NCBI RefSeq assembly: GCF_014200605.1
Contig: NZ_JACHCE010000008.1
Span: 1 to 64,000 of the forward strand
DNA length: 64,000 nucleotides
Direction: 5' to 3'
From: Pedobacter cryoconitis
Lineage (GTDB): Bacteria > Bacteroidota > Bacteroidia > Sphingobacteriales > Sphingobacteriaceae
Position numbers and translations under genes: made by a program. The notes under the pieces are model-generated. The model had not been told where the DNA came from. It saw only the letters and a list, made by a program, of their open reading frames with translations, and ran no database searches. Position 1 is the stretch's first letter. The number at the start of each line of letters is the position of its first letter. This document shows, piece after piece, positions 26,433-36,418 of the stretch.

Positions 26433-27259
26433 GTTTATCTACAATACTAATAAGTGAAATATAGTTTTGATCAATAGTTAGTGAAATTAGTAGTTTTCCC
26501 CCAGCTCAAGCTTCATTCTGCTATTGAAGATATCAACCGTTTGGAAATGCTGGTGAAAACGACCAGATCATACTGAAGAGGGTATGCGAAAAATTTGAAC
26601 ATACGGCAAAAGATATTGAAATTTACTACCAAGCGCTTTTCAACAGTAAGCTGGTGTAGAATAAAAGACTTCTTACATAACCGTTGCAAAAATAAATTTT
26701 GTGGTTTTAAGTTATACGGCTTAAATTGCCTCAGTAAATGAGAATCAATGTTTTTGAATTAAGTTTAGGCCCAATGAGTGGTCCCCTAATAATCTTCTAA
26801 CCTAGCTACTTCGTTTAAAATACTATTCTATTTAAATAACTAAATAATTTTGATATGTTGAATAGAGATCAGAAATTGTTTTTTTGATAATGTCAAGTTT
26901 TCGGTTCAAAGCAAGACCAGCCAAAGTATTTTAAAGAAAAAACACAAATTATATCCTTAGATTTTTATGTGTTTTATAAAACTTTTTCCTTTTAAATCTT
27001 CAATAATGGGTTCTATAAGCCCTAAAAACCGTTCTAAGTGTTCAAAGTATTCCCGCTCATGGGTATGAAAATCAGTATGACAGCTTTGAAGATACCATAG
27101 AAATAAAGCGTACTGATGATGGAAAATATTATATTCAGCAATTATCTAATAGTATATTTCAACAAAAGTTTAAACCGAAATAAAGTGTCAGTTGAAATAC
27201 GGAATCACTGGCCATTTTCCCTGAAATACCCACATAGTACTAATTACACCAAATAGTTT
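26433..27259. other. Non-coding or decayed stretch at the island edge
   Basis: About 830 bp with no intact gene. Two remnants read like protein. One is at 26481-26659, frameshifted within itself (HSAIEDINRLE, then DQIILKRVCEKFEHTAKDIEIYYQALF in another frame). The other is at 27019-27183 (GYENQYDSFEDTIEIKRTDDGKYYIQQL), with no start codon. They look like leftovers of former cargo genes between the defence genes and the integrase. Confidence 0.45.
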
Positions 27260-27292
27260 AAGGAGGGAATAACTTAAAGTGATTACCTCCTT
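27260..27292 (-). terminator. Likely terminator of the integrase gene
   Basis: AAGGAGG at 27260-27266 pairs with CCTCCTT at 27286-27292, and the inner bases also pair in part (AATAACTT with AAGTGATT). It lies 17 bp after the integrase stop. The T-run is poor. Confidence 0.45.
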
Positions 27293-27309
27293 GAATTTAT
27301 AACTATGGT

Positions 27310-28614
27310 TTAATCGATCGGAGGAAATGCAGCCTTTTTAAGTTGTCCGTCAGCGTCAAATAACAAATGCTTGAAGAGGTTCATTTTTTTACTAATTCTA
27401 TTTTTTTTGACCCTAGCATATCTTTGTGTTGTTCGTATGTTCTTATGTCCGAGCATTTTACTTACATCTTCTAGGGGGAAATCCATAGTGTTGAGCATTA
27501 AATCGGCAAAGGTATGTCTGGCTAAATGGCTATTTAGAGGCCGACCAATTCCACATAGGTCAGAAAGCTCCTTTAAGTAGCAATTATACCTGAAATTGCT
27601 GTTTACGGGAATTAACTTTTTATGAAATATGCAATAAGGATCGTCCTTATATTTCGCAATAATTTCCTTGACTATTGGGAGAATTGGCACCATTTCTGTA
27701 ACTTTTGTTTTACCTCTTTCCTTTATTAACCACTTTTCATTTTCTGCTCCGACCTTTACAATGTTTTGGGGTGATAGATTGTATATATCTTGGTAGGCAA
27801 AGCCTGTGAAACACTGAAATATAAATGCGTCTCGTACTTTTATAAGCCTGTCAATGCTAAGATTCTTGCGCCAGATACTTTCGACCTCAAACAATTCTAA
27901 AGGTAGAATTTCAGGTTCTTCGGATCCGCATCTAAATTTCTCTATCGGATTATTAATAATCCATTTATTAGCTTCCGCGATGTTGAGCAATTGTTTAGTG
28001 TTTTTAATCTGCTTCATAGCTGCCGCCTCCTGAATGGATGGTTTTCTTTTAACAATTAAGAAGGTATGAAATTTATGAGCAAAGGATTGGTCTATTTCTG
28101 AAAGTTCAAGATCCTTTGATTTAAAAGTGTGTGTAATAAATTCAGCTATCTTTTTCTTTGTCGATTTCCACTGCTTTAAAGTTTCCTTTGATCTCTGGTT
28201 TTTTTCCACTAGTAAAGAGAAGCTCTCAATATGAAGAGAAGCCAATTCCAGTAAGGTTGGAATCTTATCTTCAGTTTGTTGCTTTTTTCCGTTATAATCT
28301 GTAGAGAGGTTTCTATAACTTTTCCGGAGCATTGCAGGGCTTACTACCTGATGCAATGATTGTAGTATGGTAAAATGCTTTTCAAGCTCACATTGTATCC
28401 TGTTTAACGCAGAATTGATGCTTTTTGCTTCTGGACAAGGCAAGATTCTTTTCTTTTCCATATCCCACCTATAACTAGGAATTTTTTTTGCTGTAGAAAA
28501 CTCTATTTGTTTTCCATCAATGGAAATTCTACAGATAATAGGAGCATAGCCGTTGATGTCAGCTTTTGATTTACGGTGCCAAAAAAGAATGGACAGGTTT
28601 TGGTTACTTTTCAT
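27310..28614 (-). CDS. Tyrosine-type integrase
   Basis: A 434-residue recombinase of the Bacteroidetes integrative-element type. An N-terminal Arm-type domain (FWHRKSKADINGYAPIICRI) and a SAM-like core-binding domain precede the catalytic domain, with the first Arg near RDAFIFQCFTGFAYQDI, the HLARHTFADLM box (His-x-x-Arg) and LGHKNIRTTQRYARV with the His and the nucleophile Tyr. It is complete. It lies 245 bp from the 3' end of tRNA-Lys and points away from it, the normal layout for an element that integrates in a tRNA gene. It should integrate and, with an excisionase, excise the island. Confidence 0.92.
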   Translation of the reverse strand: MKSNQNLSILFWHRKSKADINGYAPIICRISIDGKQIEFSTAKKIPSYRWDMEKKRILPCPEAKSINSALNRIQCELEKHFTILQSLHQVVSPAMLRKSYRNLSTDYNGKKQQTEDKIPTLLELASLHIESFSLLVEKNQRSKETLKQWKSTKKKIAEFITHTFKSKDLELSEIDQSFAHKFHTFLIVKRKPSIQEAAAMKQIKNTKQLLNIAEANKWIINNPIEKFRCGSEEPEILPLELFEVESIWRKNLSIDRLIKVRDAFIFQCFTGFAYQDIYNLSPQNIVKVGAENEKWLIKERGKTKVTEMVPILPIVKEIIAKYKDDPYCIFHKKLIPVNSNFRYNCYLKELSDLCGIGRPLNSHLARHTFADLMLNTMDFPLEDVSKMLGHKNIRTTQRYARVKKNRISKKMNLFKHLLFDADGQLKKAAFPPID

Positions 28615-28831
28615 TTCTCAATCTGTTAAAGTTAAAAACTTGTTTATGGCCGGATAACCCGGTAACAGCTTGCTCTTTGATAATTTGGAGTCAAATGAAT
28701 CTTTTTGACTGGTGCCCAAACTTAGCAATTAGAATCGGGCACCAGTTATGGCACCAATCAGATTGGTTTAAGTTGGTATGAAATGACTTATTATTTTTTG
28801 AAAAACCCCTTTGAAAAAACATTTTAAACAG

Positions 28832-28853
28832 AAAAGGCGCAATTTCTTGCGCC
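28832..28853 (-). terminator. Terminator of tRNA-Lys
   Basis: Reading the minus strand, GGCGCAA, loop GAAA, TTGCGCC (28836-28853) are followed by TTTTC. It lies 5 bp after the tRNA 3' end. Confidence 0.75.
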
Positions 28854-28858
28854 TTTCG

Positions 28859-28931
28859 TGATCCCGCTGGGATTCGAACCCAGGACCACTACATTAAAAG
28901 TGTAATGCTCTACCAGCTGAGCTACGGAATC
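28859..28931 (-). tRNA. tRNA-Lys (anticodon TTT)
   Basis: A 73-nt tRNA. The acceptor arms GATTCCG and CGGGATC pair with one G-T wobble; the D-arm is GCTCAGCTGGTAGAGC, the anticodon loop CTTTTAA and the T-arm GGTTCGAATCC. The CCA end is not encoded. The 3' half faces the integrase, so it is the likely attachment site of the island. Confidence 0.95.
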
Positions 28932-29072
28932 AATTAATTCCCTTTGTTTAAGGAGGTGCGAAGATATAAATTAAATTGTAATAAGCAAAACGGTTTGAAG
29001 AAAAAATGAAAATAATTATTCTAAACTCTCCAAAACCGCTAAAAACAGTGATTCTAACTATTAATTTATGGA

Positions 29073-30986
29073 TTAAAACAATTGCAATGTTGTCGACTGT
29101 TGATTACCTGATGATGTTTTTGCTTTTACATTTGCCCTTGCATGATGTTCAGTAATCCAGGAAATGTAATCTTCCACTTGAATTGGTTCTTTTAATAAAC
29201 CACCTGCAACCTGTAAAAGAGAAATTCTTTGTTCAATAACCTGTCTGTATTTCTGTAAAAGATGTTGCAATTCCTGCTGAACTTTATTTTTCGGCTTAAC
29301 CCTGATGTTTTTATTCACAGGATTTAAAATCTGCATATTGATCTCTTTTGTAAAATAAACAGAAGCAGATTCTATCCTTTCCTGCAGCACCGGCAAATCG
29401 TTAAAACCAGATTGCTTATGCAGATTGATAACCTGAGTCTGAAAACGATCTGATAAAACGATCAGGCTCTTAATTGATTTTTTAAGCTGAGAAAATAAAA
29501 CTGCATATTCCGGGATATTTGATCTCGCAATTTCCGGGCGGGTAATAACCGTTTCCAGCTCGCTTAATAACTTGTTAAATGAAAAGTGGTTAAGTACCAG
29601 CTGCAGAATAAACCCTTGCTGGCCGCTAACCAGAAGATGATCAAGCTCATCTTCTTTAACAGACTTCATATAATTGATTACTTCTGTATTTGATCTTAAA
29701 CTTTCAGTACCAATCTTGGATTTCAGAATCAGCCCATTCAGTGTTCTGACACGGCTTAGAGCCACATATACCTGTCCGGCTATAAATGATTTTCCGGCGT
29801 CAATAATCGCATGGTCAAACGTTAACCCCTGGCTTTTATGGATCGTTACTGCCCAGGCTAACTTAATCGGATACTGAGAAAACTCGCCAACCTGTTGCTG
29901 CACAATAACTTCTTCGGTATCTGTTTTATATTCAAAAGATTGCCATGAAGTCTTTTCTAGTAACAAATCTTCCTCCTGAGGAAATGAAATATAGATCTCA
30001 CCATCTTTAACGGACTTTATTTTTCCAATCTTTCCATTGTAGAACTTTCGATTGTCACCGGTATCATTCTTAATGAACATCACCTGTGCACCTTCCTTTA
30101 ATTTCAGTGTTTGTTCTGCCTGTAAACCAGCATCTCTGAATTCACCGCTGGTCTCAGCCATAAAAGTATACTCTTCACCAGGAAGCTCATCCAGTTTAGC
30201 TTTGTTAACGGTATTAGCTTCTGCATTATGTGAAGTGATAATAATAGGACTCAATTCGTCCGTCGCCATAAACTGCGGATCATATCTTTTATTGAGCAAA
30301 GCCAGGTCGGCCTCAGTAATCTGGTTATTTCTGATACTGTTTAGAATATTGACGAATTCTGGTTCAGTTTGACGAAATACTGTCGTTAATTCTATCTGTA
30401 ATAAAGGGTTTCTGCGAATAACATAACCCTCAAAAAAATAGGGGGAAGCATAAGCTCTGCTCAAAAATGCCCATTCTTCTCTTTTAGTAACAGGAGGCAA
30501 TTGGTACAAGTCGCCGATTAATAACAACTGTACACCGCCAAAAGGGATATTATTTTTTCTTACCGAACGGAGTATGGCGTCAATCATATCCATTAAATCA
30601 CAGCGGACCATAGAGATCTCATCAATGATTAATAGCTCTAATTCGTTGAACAACGTTGTCTTTTCCCTATTATAACTTAAATCATTGACCATAGACTCAA
30701 TAGAGGTTATGCCCAGTTGTAAGTCTTCCAAACCAATTTCGCCAGGGAAAAAAGAACCAGCAGGCAGCTGGAAAAAAGAGTTGATTGTAGTACCCTTTGC
30801 ATTCATCGCAGCAACACCGGTAGGGGCTACCACGACCATTTTTTTAGAACTTTCTTCTTTTATACGTTTAAGCAGTGTAGTTTTTCCGGTTCCTGCTTTT
30901 CCGGTAAGGAATATATTTTGATTAGTGTATTCAATAAATGATAATATTTTGTCGAAAATTGAATTAGAAGGCATGCCATTACTCAT
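29073..30986 (-). CDS. Pif1-like/RecD-like DNA helicase
   Basis: A 637-residue superfamily 1B helicase. Walker A is LTGKAGTGKTTLLKRI, followed by VVVAPTGVAAMNAKGTTINSFFQLP, Walker B LELLIIDEISMV, then LLIGDLYQLPPV, TTVFRQ and WAVTIHKSQGLTFDHAIID with YVALSRVRTLNGL. These are the motifs of Pif1 enzymes, which unwind structured DNA in the 5'-3' direction. The C-terminal 170 residues are helical and end in a short winged-helix-like domain, a frequent form in Bacteroidetes. It is a housekeeping-type gene just outside the island. Confidence 0.85.
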   Translation of the reverse strand: MSNGMPSNSIFDKILSFIEYTNQNIFLTGKAGTGKTTLLKRIKEESSKKMVVVAPTGVAAMNAKGTTINSFFQLPAGSFFPGEIGLEDLQLGITSIESMVNDLSYNREKTTLFNELELLIIDEISMVRCDLMDMIDAILRSVRKNNIPFGGVQLLLIGDLYQLPPVTKREEWAFLSRAYASPYFFEGYVIRRNPLLQIELTTVFRQTEPEFVNILNSIRNNQITEADLALLNKRYDPQFMATDELSPIIITSHNAEANTVNKAKLDELPGEEYTFMAETSGEFRDAGLQAEQTLKLKEGAQVMFIKNDTGDNRKFYNGKIGKIKSVKDGEIYISFPQEEDLLLEKTSWQSFEYKTDTEEVIVQQQVGEFSQYPIKLAWAVTIHKSQGLTFDHAIIDAGKSFIAGQVYVALSRVRTLNGLILKSKIGTESLRSNTEVINYMKSVKEDELDHLLVSGQQGFILQLVLNHFSFNKLLSELETVITRPEIARSNIPEYAVLFSQLKKSIKSLIVLSDRFQTQVINLHKQSGFNDLPVLQERIESASVYFTKEINMQILNPVNKNIRVKPKNKVQQELQHLLQKYRQVIEQRISLLQVAGGLLKEPIQVEDYISWITEHHARANVKAKTSSGNQQSTTLQLF

Positions 30987-31050
30987 TTGGCAAATTTAGC
31001 CGATTTTTTCTTTAGTTGGGATAATATTGAAATGTTTGCGCCTGATCTGT

Positions 31051-32448
31051 TTACCAGATAAACGCCGTAATCCCCAGTCCAAAAGTGATATTATTGTATT
31101 TTGTCTTTCCTAAAGTTTCAGGAAGAGGTTCATAGATAAGATGGCCGTTGTTATCCCTATCATTCAAAACCTCTATATCAAACTTGTGGACTGATCCAAA
31201 ATAAGTCGTATAAGCTTTAATTGCAGTATTGCGGCCAATACGTTTCTGAATTCCAATTCCTGCAGACCAGCTGAATGCTGTTTTTGGTTTATATCTTGCA
31301 TAAGGCAGTTCATCTGTCCCAAATTCATTTTGATATTCTGGCTTAATATTCAGAATAAAGTTTCCGTTACTCCCAGAAGATATTCCTGCATTTACTTTAG
31401 CTGTAATGAACCAGTTATTGGCAAGAGGCAGACTGAAATAAGGTCCAATATTTAAATATTTAACACCAAGAGCCTGTGTATACAGTCCATTACTGACTTC
31501 TATAATATCAGGGTCGAGCACAGCGTGCTCTGAATTTAATGGAAAACTGGTAAATGCAAGTTCCCCTCCAATACCGAAATTTTTATTCATAAACCAGGCA
31601 CCTTCCAGGCCTAAGTTAAAGCCATCTTTGTTGAAAATGTTTTCATGTGCTGTACCTGTAAGTTTCTTTTCTGTAGCAATAGCATAACCGGCATGTAACT
31701 CAACAAAGCCCGGGTTATTACTGATAGGCACGGGGTTGTTTTTTAAAGGTGCGTTCATCCCTCTGTTTTTCATAATCTGGTCAGTCACAAAATACCCCAG
31801 TTCAGTAGAAATTATACCTACTCCGGCACCTGTAAGTACATCTGTGATCCAGTGCCTGTTGTTCAGGCCGCGTCCCAAAGCTGTTGCAGTGGCCATCGCA
31901 TAACCTGTAATACCGATTAATGGGTATCCATACTGCCCATATTCCTTATCCAGCATGGTTGCATTCATAAAAGCGGTAGCGGTATGTCCCGAAGGAAAGG
32001 AATTATTTGAACTCCCATCCGGACGCTCCACTTTACTCGTAGATTTTATCCCGTTTACCATTGCACCCATAATGCCCATAGAAAAAGCATAAGAGATCAA
32101 TGTACGTTTTGGTGTGTGTTTACCTTTTACATTAAATGCATTTAAAGCTAATACGGCCGCCGCCGGAGCATATTGAAGGTAATCATCGTATCTGTATTTG
32201 AAATCGGGGATAAACCTGTTTCTTACTTCCCTAACCGTTTCACGATGAGGCCAGGCCAGAGCAGTGGCACTAAACAGCACTAAAGGAACAGTTGTTTTTT
32301 TGACAAAATCCTTTTTCCAGAAGTTATTTACAGGGTGTTGCAGGATAAGACTGTCTGTAGCCTGTGCATTTATAGTCAGTGTATTTATTGCAAGTAGGGT
32401 AGTAAGTAGTAGCTTGAATTTTGTCTGGCTCACACAAATAGTTAACAT
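31051..32448 (-). CDS. PAP2-family phosphatase fused to an outer-membrane beta-barrel
   Basis: A 465-residue protein with a signal peptide (KLLLTTLLAINTLTINAQA). The PAP2 motifs are KVERPDG, NSFPSGHTATAF and RGLNNRHWITDVLTGAG, the set used by lipid phosphatases that split phosphate from undecaprenyl pyrophosphate, phosphatidic acid or lipid A. From about residue 240 the protein turns to repeated amphipathic strands ending in a terminal hydrophobic strand (TFGLGITAFIW), typical of an outer-membrane barrel. It therefore probably acts at the outer membrane facing the periplasm. It is a single gene. The substrate is not known. Confidence 0.8.
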   Translation of the reverse strand: MLTICVSQTKFKLLLTTLLAINTLTINAQATDSLILQHPVNNFWKKDFVKKTTVPLVLFSATALAWPHRETVREVRNRFIPDFKYRYDDYLQYAPAAAVLALNAFNVKGKHTPKRTLISYAFSMGIMGAMVNGIKSTSKVERPDGSSNNSFPSGHTATAFMNATMLDKEYGQYGYPLIGITGYAMATATALGRGLNNRHWITDVLTGAGVGIISTELGYFVTDQIMKNRGMNAPLKNNPVPISNNPGFVELHAGYAIATEKKLTGTAHENIFNKDGFNLGLEGAWFMNKNFGIGGELAFTSFPLNSEHAVLDPDIIEVSNGLYTQALGVKYLNIGPYFSLPLANNWFITAKVNAGISSGSNGNFILNIKPEYQNEFGTDELPYARYKPKTAFSWSAGIGIQKRIGRNTAIKAYTTYFGSVHKFDIEVLNDRDNNGHLIYEPLPETLGKTKYNNITFGLGITAFIW

Positions 32449-32664
32449 GGGCGAATATATTAATTTGCCAGTTTAATTGGCGTAAACCTAAATGAAATTT
32501 TTTGGAGCTTAAAGCGTTAGCCGGACGTTCAATTGCGAACATAAATTGTTCGATAATGAACATGATAGATTGTAATAGCTCACTAATTTGCCATTCAAGC
32601 CGTTTTATTTACTTAGTTTAGAACTGGCATACAATTAGAACCTAAGGTGTAAATTCGCTTAATT

Positions 32665-35043
32665 ATGTTTTTCATTAATTTAAAAATAGCCTTACGTAAT
32701 CTTAAAAAGAACAAAGGGTTTTCACTGATGAATATCGGTGGTCTGGCCATTGGCATGACTTGTTGTTTATTGTTATTACTCTATGTGAGTTATGAATGGG
32801 GATACGATAAACAATTTAAAGATATTGACCGTATTTTCTTTACGCGGTTAAATATTGATATTAATGGAAAATTAGCCACTACTATTGCTACGCCTGATAA
32901 ATTAGCTGGTACCGCACTACAAACTTTGCCAGGGGTAGAACAGGCCAGCCGAATGGATCTTGGGCATCGTGATAACAAATTATTTAGCCATAATCATGAA
33001 AATTACAAGTTGAGTGCACCTTTTGTAGACCCATCTTTTCTCCGGATTTTTGAGCATAAATTTATATATGGTGATGCCCTGACAGCCTTAAGTACGCCTA
33101 ACTCTGTGTTAATTACGGCTTCAGCTGCCCGCAAATTATTTGGTCATCAAAATCCACTCGGGCAAAGTATAAAATATGATAACAGGAAAATGCTGAAAGT
33201 AACTGCCGTAATTGAAGACCTGCCAGAAAACCAGAGTCTTCGGTATGATGCTTTATTAAGCTGGGCCTTTTTTCAACAGGAATTTCCTGAAAGTAAGAAC
33301 AATAGCTGGGGATCTATTACCTGCGCCACTTATATTAAGCTAAAGGATAAAAGTCAGTTTGCTGCTGTAGACGCAGGGTTGCGAAAGATGATCAGGGCCA
33401 ATGAAAAAGATGCGCAGCTTGAAGCCTTTTTATTCCCATATGCAAGGTACCATCTTTACAATGAATTTGTAAATGGTAAATCGGTTGGCGGGAGAATAGA
33501 TCAGGTAAAATTGTTTGCGTTTCTGGCTTTTTGTGTATTGCTCATTGCAAGTATCAATTATATGAATCTTTCTACCGCACGTTCAGAAAAACGTGCCAGA
33601 GAAGTAGGGGTAAGAAAAGCATTAGGCTCTACCAGGAAAAGTTTAATGGGGCAGTTCATGATCGAATCTATGTTGTTTTCATTAATTGCTGTGATTATAG
33701 CTTTTGGACTTCTCGAATTAAGCTTGCCATATTTTAACAATTTGTTGGGTATCCAGATGAAAATCGACTATAGCTCTTATACTTTCTGGCTTACACTGAG
33801 CATTATGGTTTTATTAACCGGTTTTCTTGCAGGTAGTTATCCAGCATTCTACTTGTCATCATTTACGCCAATAAAAGTTTTAAAAGGCATAACAGGAATT
33901 GGTCAGGCTTCTTTGCCCGTACGTAAGATATTAGTAGTACTTCAGTTCAGTCTTTCTATCTGTATGATTATTTGTGCTATAATTATCTATACACAAATCC
34001 AATTTATGCAAAATAAACCACTGGGTTTTTCCAAGGATAACCTGGTTGAAATGAGTTTAGAAGGAGAGTGGAGAAAACCAGAGAGACTGGAGCTTTTTAA
34101 AACTGAACTTAAAAAATCTGGTGCTGTTATCTCTGCAACAGAATTTGCACAATACTTTACTCAGGAAGGTTCTATTACGGGTAATCTTAACTGGCCAGGA
34201 AAGCCTGCCAATGATAACTCAATTATTGATTTCCGCAGTATTGGTTATGATTTTAGTGCGACCATTGGTGCAGAGATTGTGAAAGGCAGAGATCTTTCCC
34301 GCAAATTTCCCACAGATACTGCTGCTGCTATACTGGTTAATGAGGCCATGGTTAAAACAATGAGGTTAAAGTCTCCTGTAGGAACTGTAGTTCGGTGGGG
34401 AGAAGATGCGCCTTTAACTATTGTAGGCGTTATTAAAAATTATTCCAATGAAAACGTTGGAGGAAAAACTCTTCCCACTTTCTTCTATTACAATGTAAGA
34501 AAAAGTAATGTTTTAATTATCAGGATTAATCCGGATGAGAACTTAACTGCTGCTATCAGTAAAATAAAACAGATTAGCCAGAACCTTAACCCGGCTTACC
34601 CAGCAGAGCTAACCTTTGTTTCCCAGGATTTGAAAAATAAATTGAAAAGTGAACAGCTTTTAAGTGTCCTTTCTAATTTCTTTGGTGGCTTTGCTATCTT
34701 TATTTCCTGCCTCGGCTTACTTGGACTGGCACTTTATATGGCAGAACAGCGTAAAAAAGAAATCAGTATCAGAAAAGTTTTGGGTGCAGATCTGCAAAGT
34801 ATTTTGATCCTCCTGAACAAGGACTTTATTAAGCTGGTTATGATCTCTAATCTGATCGCCTTTCCTGTTGCGTTTATTTTTGCAAACAATTGGTTAAAAA
34901 GCTATGATTACAAGATTTCAATAGCTGCATGGCCTTTTATTATTGCGGCAATAATGTCTTTAGGTATAGCCTTGCTCACCGTAAGTTTGCAAAGTTTTAA
35001 GGTTGCTAAGGCAAATGCTGTTGACGCATTGAAATACGAGTAA
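32665..35043 (+). CDS. MacB/FtsX-type ABC transporter permease
   Basis: A 792-residue membrane protein with the doubled FtsX layout usual in Bacteroidetes. An N-terminal helix (FSLMNIGGLAIGMTCCLLLLLYV) is followed by a periplasmic MacB domain, FtsX helices near residues 285-430 (including ARSEKRAREVGVRKALGSTRKSL), a second periplasmic domain and a last helix group with EISIRKVLGADLQSILIL. These coupling-helix motifs (REVGVRKALG, EISIRKVLG) contact an ATPase. No ATPase gene is adjacent, so the partner is encoded elsewhere. Members move lipoproteins, peptides or drugs, or transmit mechanical force; the substrate is unknown. Confidence 0.88.
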   Translation: MFFINLKIALRNLKKNKGFSLMNIGGLAIGMTCCLLLLLYVSYEWGYDKQFKDIDRIFFTRLNIDINGKLATTIATPDKLAGTALQTLPGVEQASRMDLGHRDNKLFSHNHENYKLSAPFVDPSFLRIFEHKFIYGDALTALSTPNSVLITASAARKLFGHQNPLGQSIKYDNRKMLKVTAVIEDLPENQSLRYDALLSWAFFQQEFPESKNNSWGSITCATYIKLKDKSQFAAVDAGLRKMIRANEKDAQLEAFLFPYARYHLYNEFVNGKSVGGRIDQVKLFAFLAFCVLLIASINYMNLSTARSEKRAREVGVRKALGSTRKSLMGQFMIESMLFSLIAVIIAFGLLELSLPYFNNLLGIQMKIDYSSYTFWLTLSIMVLLTGFLAGSYPAFYLSSFTPIKVLKGITGIGQASLPVRKILVVLQFSLSICMIICAIIIYTQIQFMQNKPLGFSKDNLVEMSLEGEWRKPERLELFKTELKKSGAVISATEFAQYFTQEGSITGNLNWPGKPANDNSIIDFRSIGYDFSATIGAEIVKGRDLSRKFPTDTAAAILVNEAMVKTMRLKSPVGTVVRWGEDAPLTIVGVIKNYSNENVGGKTLPTFFYYNVRKSNVLIIRINPDENLTAAISKIKQISQNLNPAYPAELTFVSQDLKNKLKSEQLLSVLSNFFGGFAIFISCLGLLGLALYMAEQRKKEISIRKVLGADLQSILILLNKDFIKLVMISNLIAFPVAFIFANNWLKSYDYKISIAAWPFIIAAIMSLGIALLTVSLQSFKVAKANAVDALKYE

Positions 35044-35073
35044 TTCATAGCTCTGGAAAATGTGTTTTTTGTC

Positions 35074-35116
35074 AGTCCTCAATAAATGGTTATTAAAAAA
35101 TCATTTATTGAGGACT
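35074..35116. terminator. Bidirectional terminator between ABC permease and glycosyltransferase
   Basis: Perfect 15-bp arms, AGTCCTCAATAAATG and CATTTATTGAGGACT, lie between convergent genes. The right arm overlaps the glycosyltransferase stop codon (35105-35107). Confidence 0.8.
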
Positions 35117-36331
35117 CTTTAATTTGAAGATCTCATCAACTGCTTTTTTATAACCACCAGCCCGAACAAAGGATTCGCTGATCTTATGAATATTTTTCAG
35201 ATATGAAGGGTCGGTCAGGACTTTTGCAACCGAGCTTTTTAATAAATCAGTATTAAGATTATTGATGTCAAGAACTATAGTTGCGCCTAATTCCTGTGCC
35301 CGGTTTGCAAGATAAAACTGATCTGCTCCTAATGGGATTGAAACAAAAGGTATATTATTATACAATAAATCACCTATGCTGTTCATGCCTGCATGAGTAA
35401 TAGCTACTGTAGTATGTTTTAAGATTTCCAGTTGTGGCACATATTCTCTGATAATAAAGTTGTCAGGGACCTCATATTTTGAAAGGTCTACCTGGTAAGC
35501 AGCCATCACCACGACAGTATCAGGGTCTGTAAAACTTTGAAAGAACATGTGATTCAATTCAGCAGAATAGTTACTGAAAACAGTACCCAGGGATATATAA
35601 ATAACTTTCTTACCTTTCAGTTTTTCAAATGGAAAATCTACCTCATATTTCTTATTATAGATAGGGGGACCAACAAAAATATAACTCTCATCATAGTTCT
35701 CCGGATTGGGGATGAAATATTCAGAAGTATAAATGATATTCAGGTTGCCCTTGTTAAATAAGAGGTTGAATATATCTTCATTGATTTCAACCTTATATTT
35801 CTCAATCAGCCTTTGACGGACAATTTTGAATTCTTCCACAGTCTCTGGAGTAATGCCCATCATACCTTTAGGTTTATTTACAGCCCCATCAGGTCCGTTA
35901 GTTTTAGGCATCAGCTCTTTTAGCGTTGCAAAAACTGCAAAAGAAGAAATTGCCGGGATCTGTAATATGCTGGCAATTGTACTGGCATAAGGATAGGCAG
36001 CTGAAAAAATAATATAGTCAAACTTTAGACCTTTAATTTGATTCAGCAAGACATCTATAAATTTTTCTGGCTGTAGTAAAGCACCAATAAGTCCACCGGA
36101 AGACTTTTTTGTAGTTTGATCAGTTGAAGGTGCATCCTTTTTCGTCTGAAATAGATTTAAATCTTCCTGATAACACTTAAACTCAGCACCAATTTCTTCA
36201 ATTGTTGTTTTGAATTCTTCAGAACTAAAAAATGTTATTTCTTCGCCCCGATGTGCCAGTTCTGTTGCTAAACCAAGAATTGGATTCATGTGTCCGTGGG
36301 ACGGTATGCTTAAAATTAATACTTTCGACAT
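35105..36331 (-). CDS. MGT-family glycosyltransferase (UGT-like)
   Basis: The protein is 408 residues from ATG 36331; an upstream ATG would add 22 residues that do not look native. It is a GT1 fold enzyme: SIPSHGHMNPILGLATELAHRG at the N-terminus with the catalytic-region His, and a C-terminal donor-binding motif ITHAGMNSIGDLLYNNIPFVSIPLGADQF, the counterpart of the plant PSPG box. Such enzymes transfer glucose or glucuronic acid from a UDP-sugar to small hydrophobic molecules, often inactivating macrolides or flavonoids. It is divergent from an AraC regulator, with 87 bp between the starts, which suggests induction by an incoming compound. Confidence 0.82.
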   Translation of the reverse strand: MSKVLILSIPSHGHMNPILGLATELAHRGEEITFFSSEEFKTTIEEIGAEFKCYQEDLNLFQTKKDAPSTDQTTKKSSGGLIGALLQPEKFIDVLLNQIKGLKFDYIIFSAAYPYASTIASILQIPAISSFAVFATLKELMPKTNGPDGAVNKPKGMMGITPETVEEFKIVRQRLIEKYKVEINEDIFNLLFNKGNLNIIYTSEYFIPNPENYDESYIFVGPPIYNKKYEVDFPFEKLKGKKVIYISLGTVFSNYSAELNHMFFQSFTDPDTVVVMAAYQVDLSKYEVPDNFIIREYVPQLEILKHTTVAITHAGMNSIGDLLYNNIPFVSIPLGADQFYLANRAQELGATIVLDINNLNTDLLKSSVAKVLTDPSYLKNIHKISESFVRAGGYKKAVDEIFKLKSPQ

Positions 36332-36418
36332 GAGCTTTTTTTTATTGATAACAAAATTACTTGTCAGGAAGCGAATAAAATATCTATATTCATCCAATTA
36401 ATAGTCCAAAACAGTATT

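Noticed and set aside
27019..27183. Small intact gene before the integrase
   Set aside because: No start codon in frame and stops close upstream; better read as a remnant.
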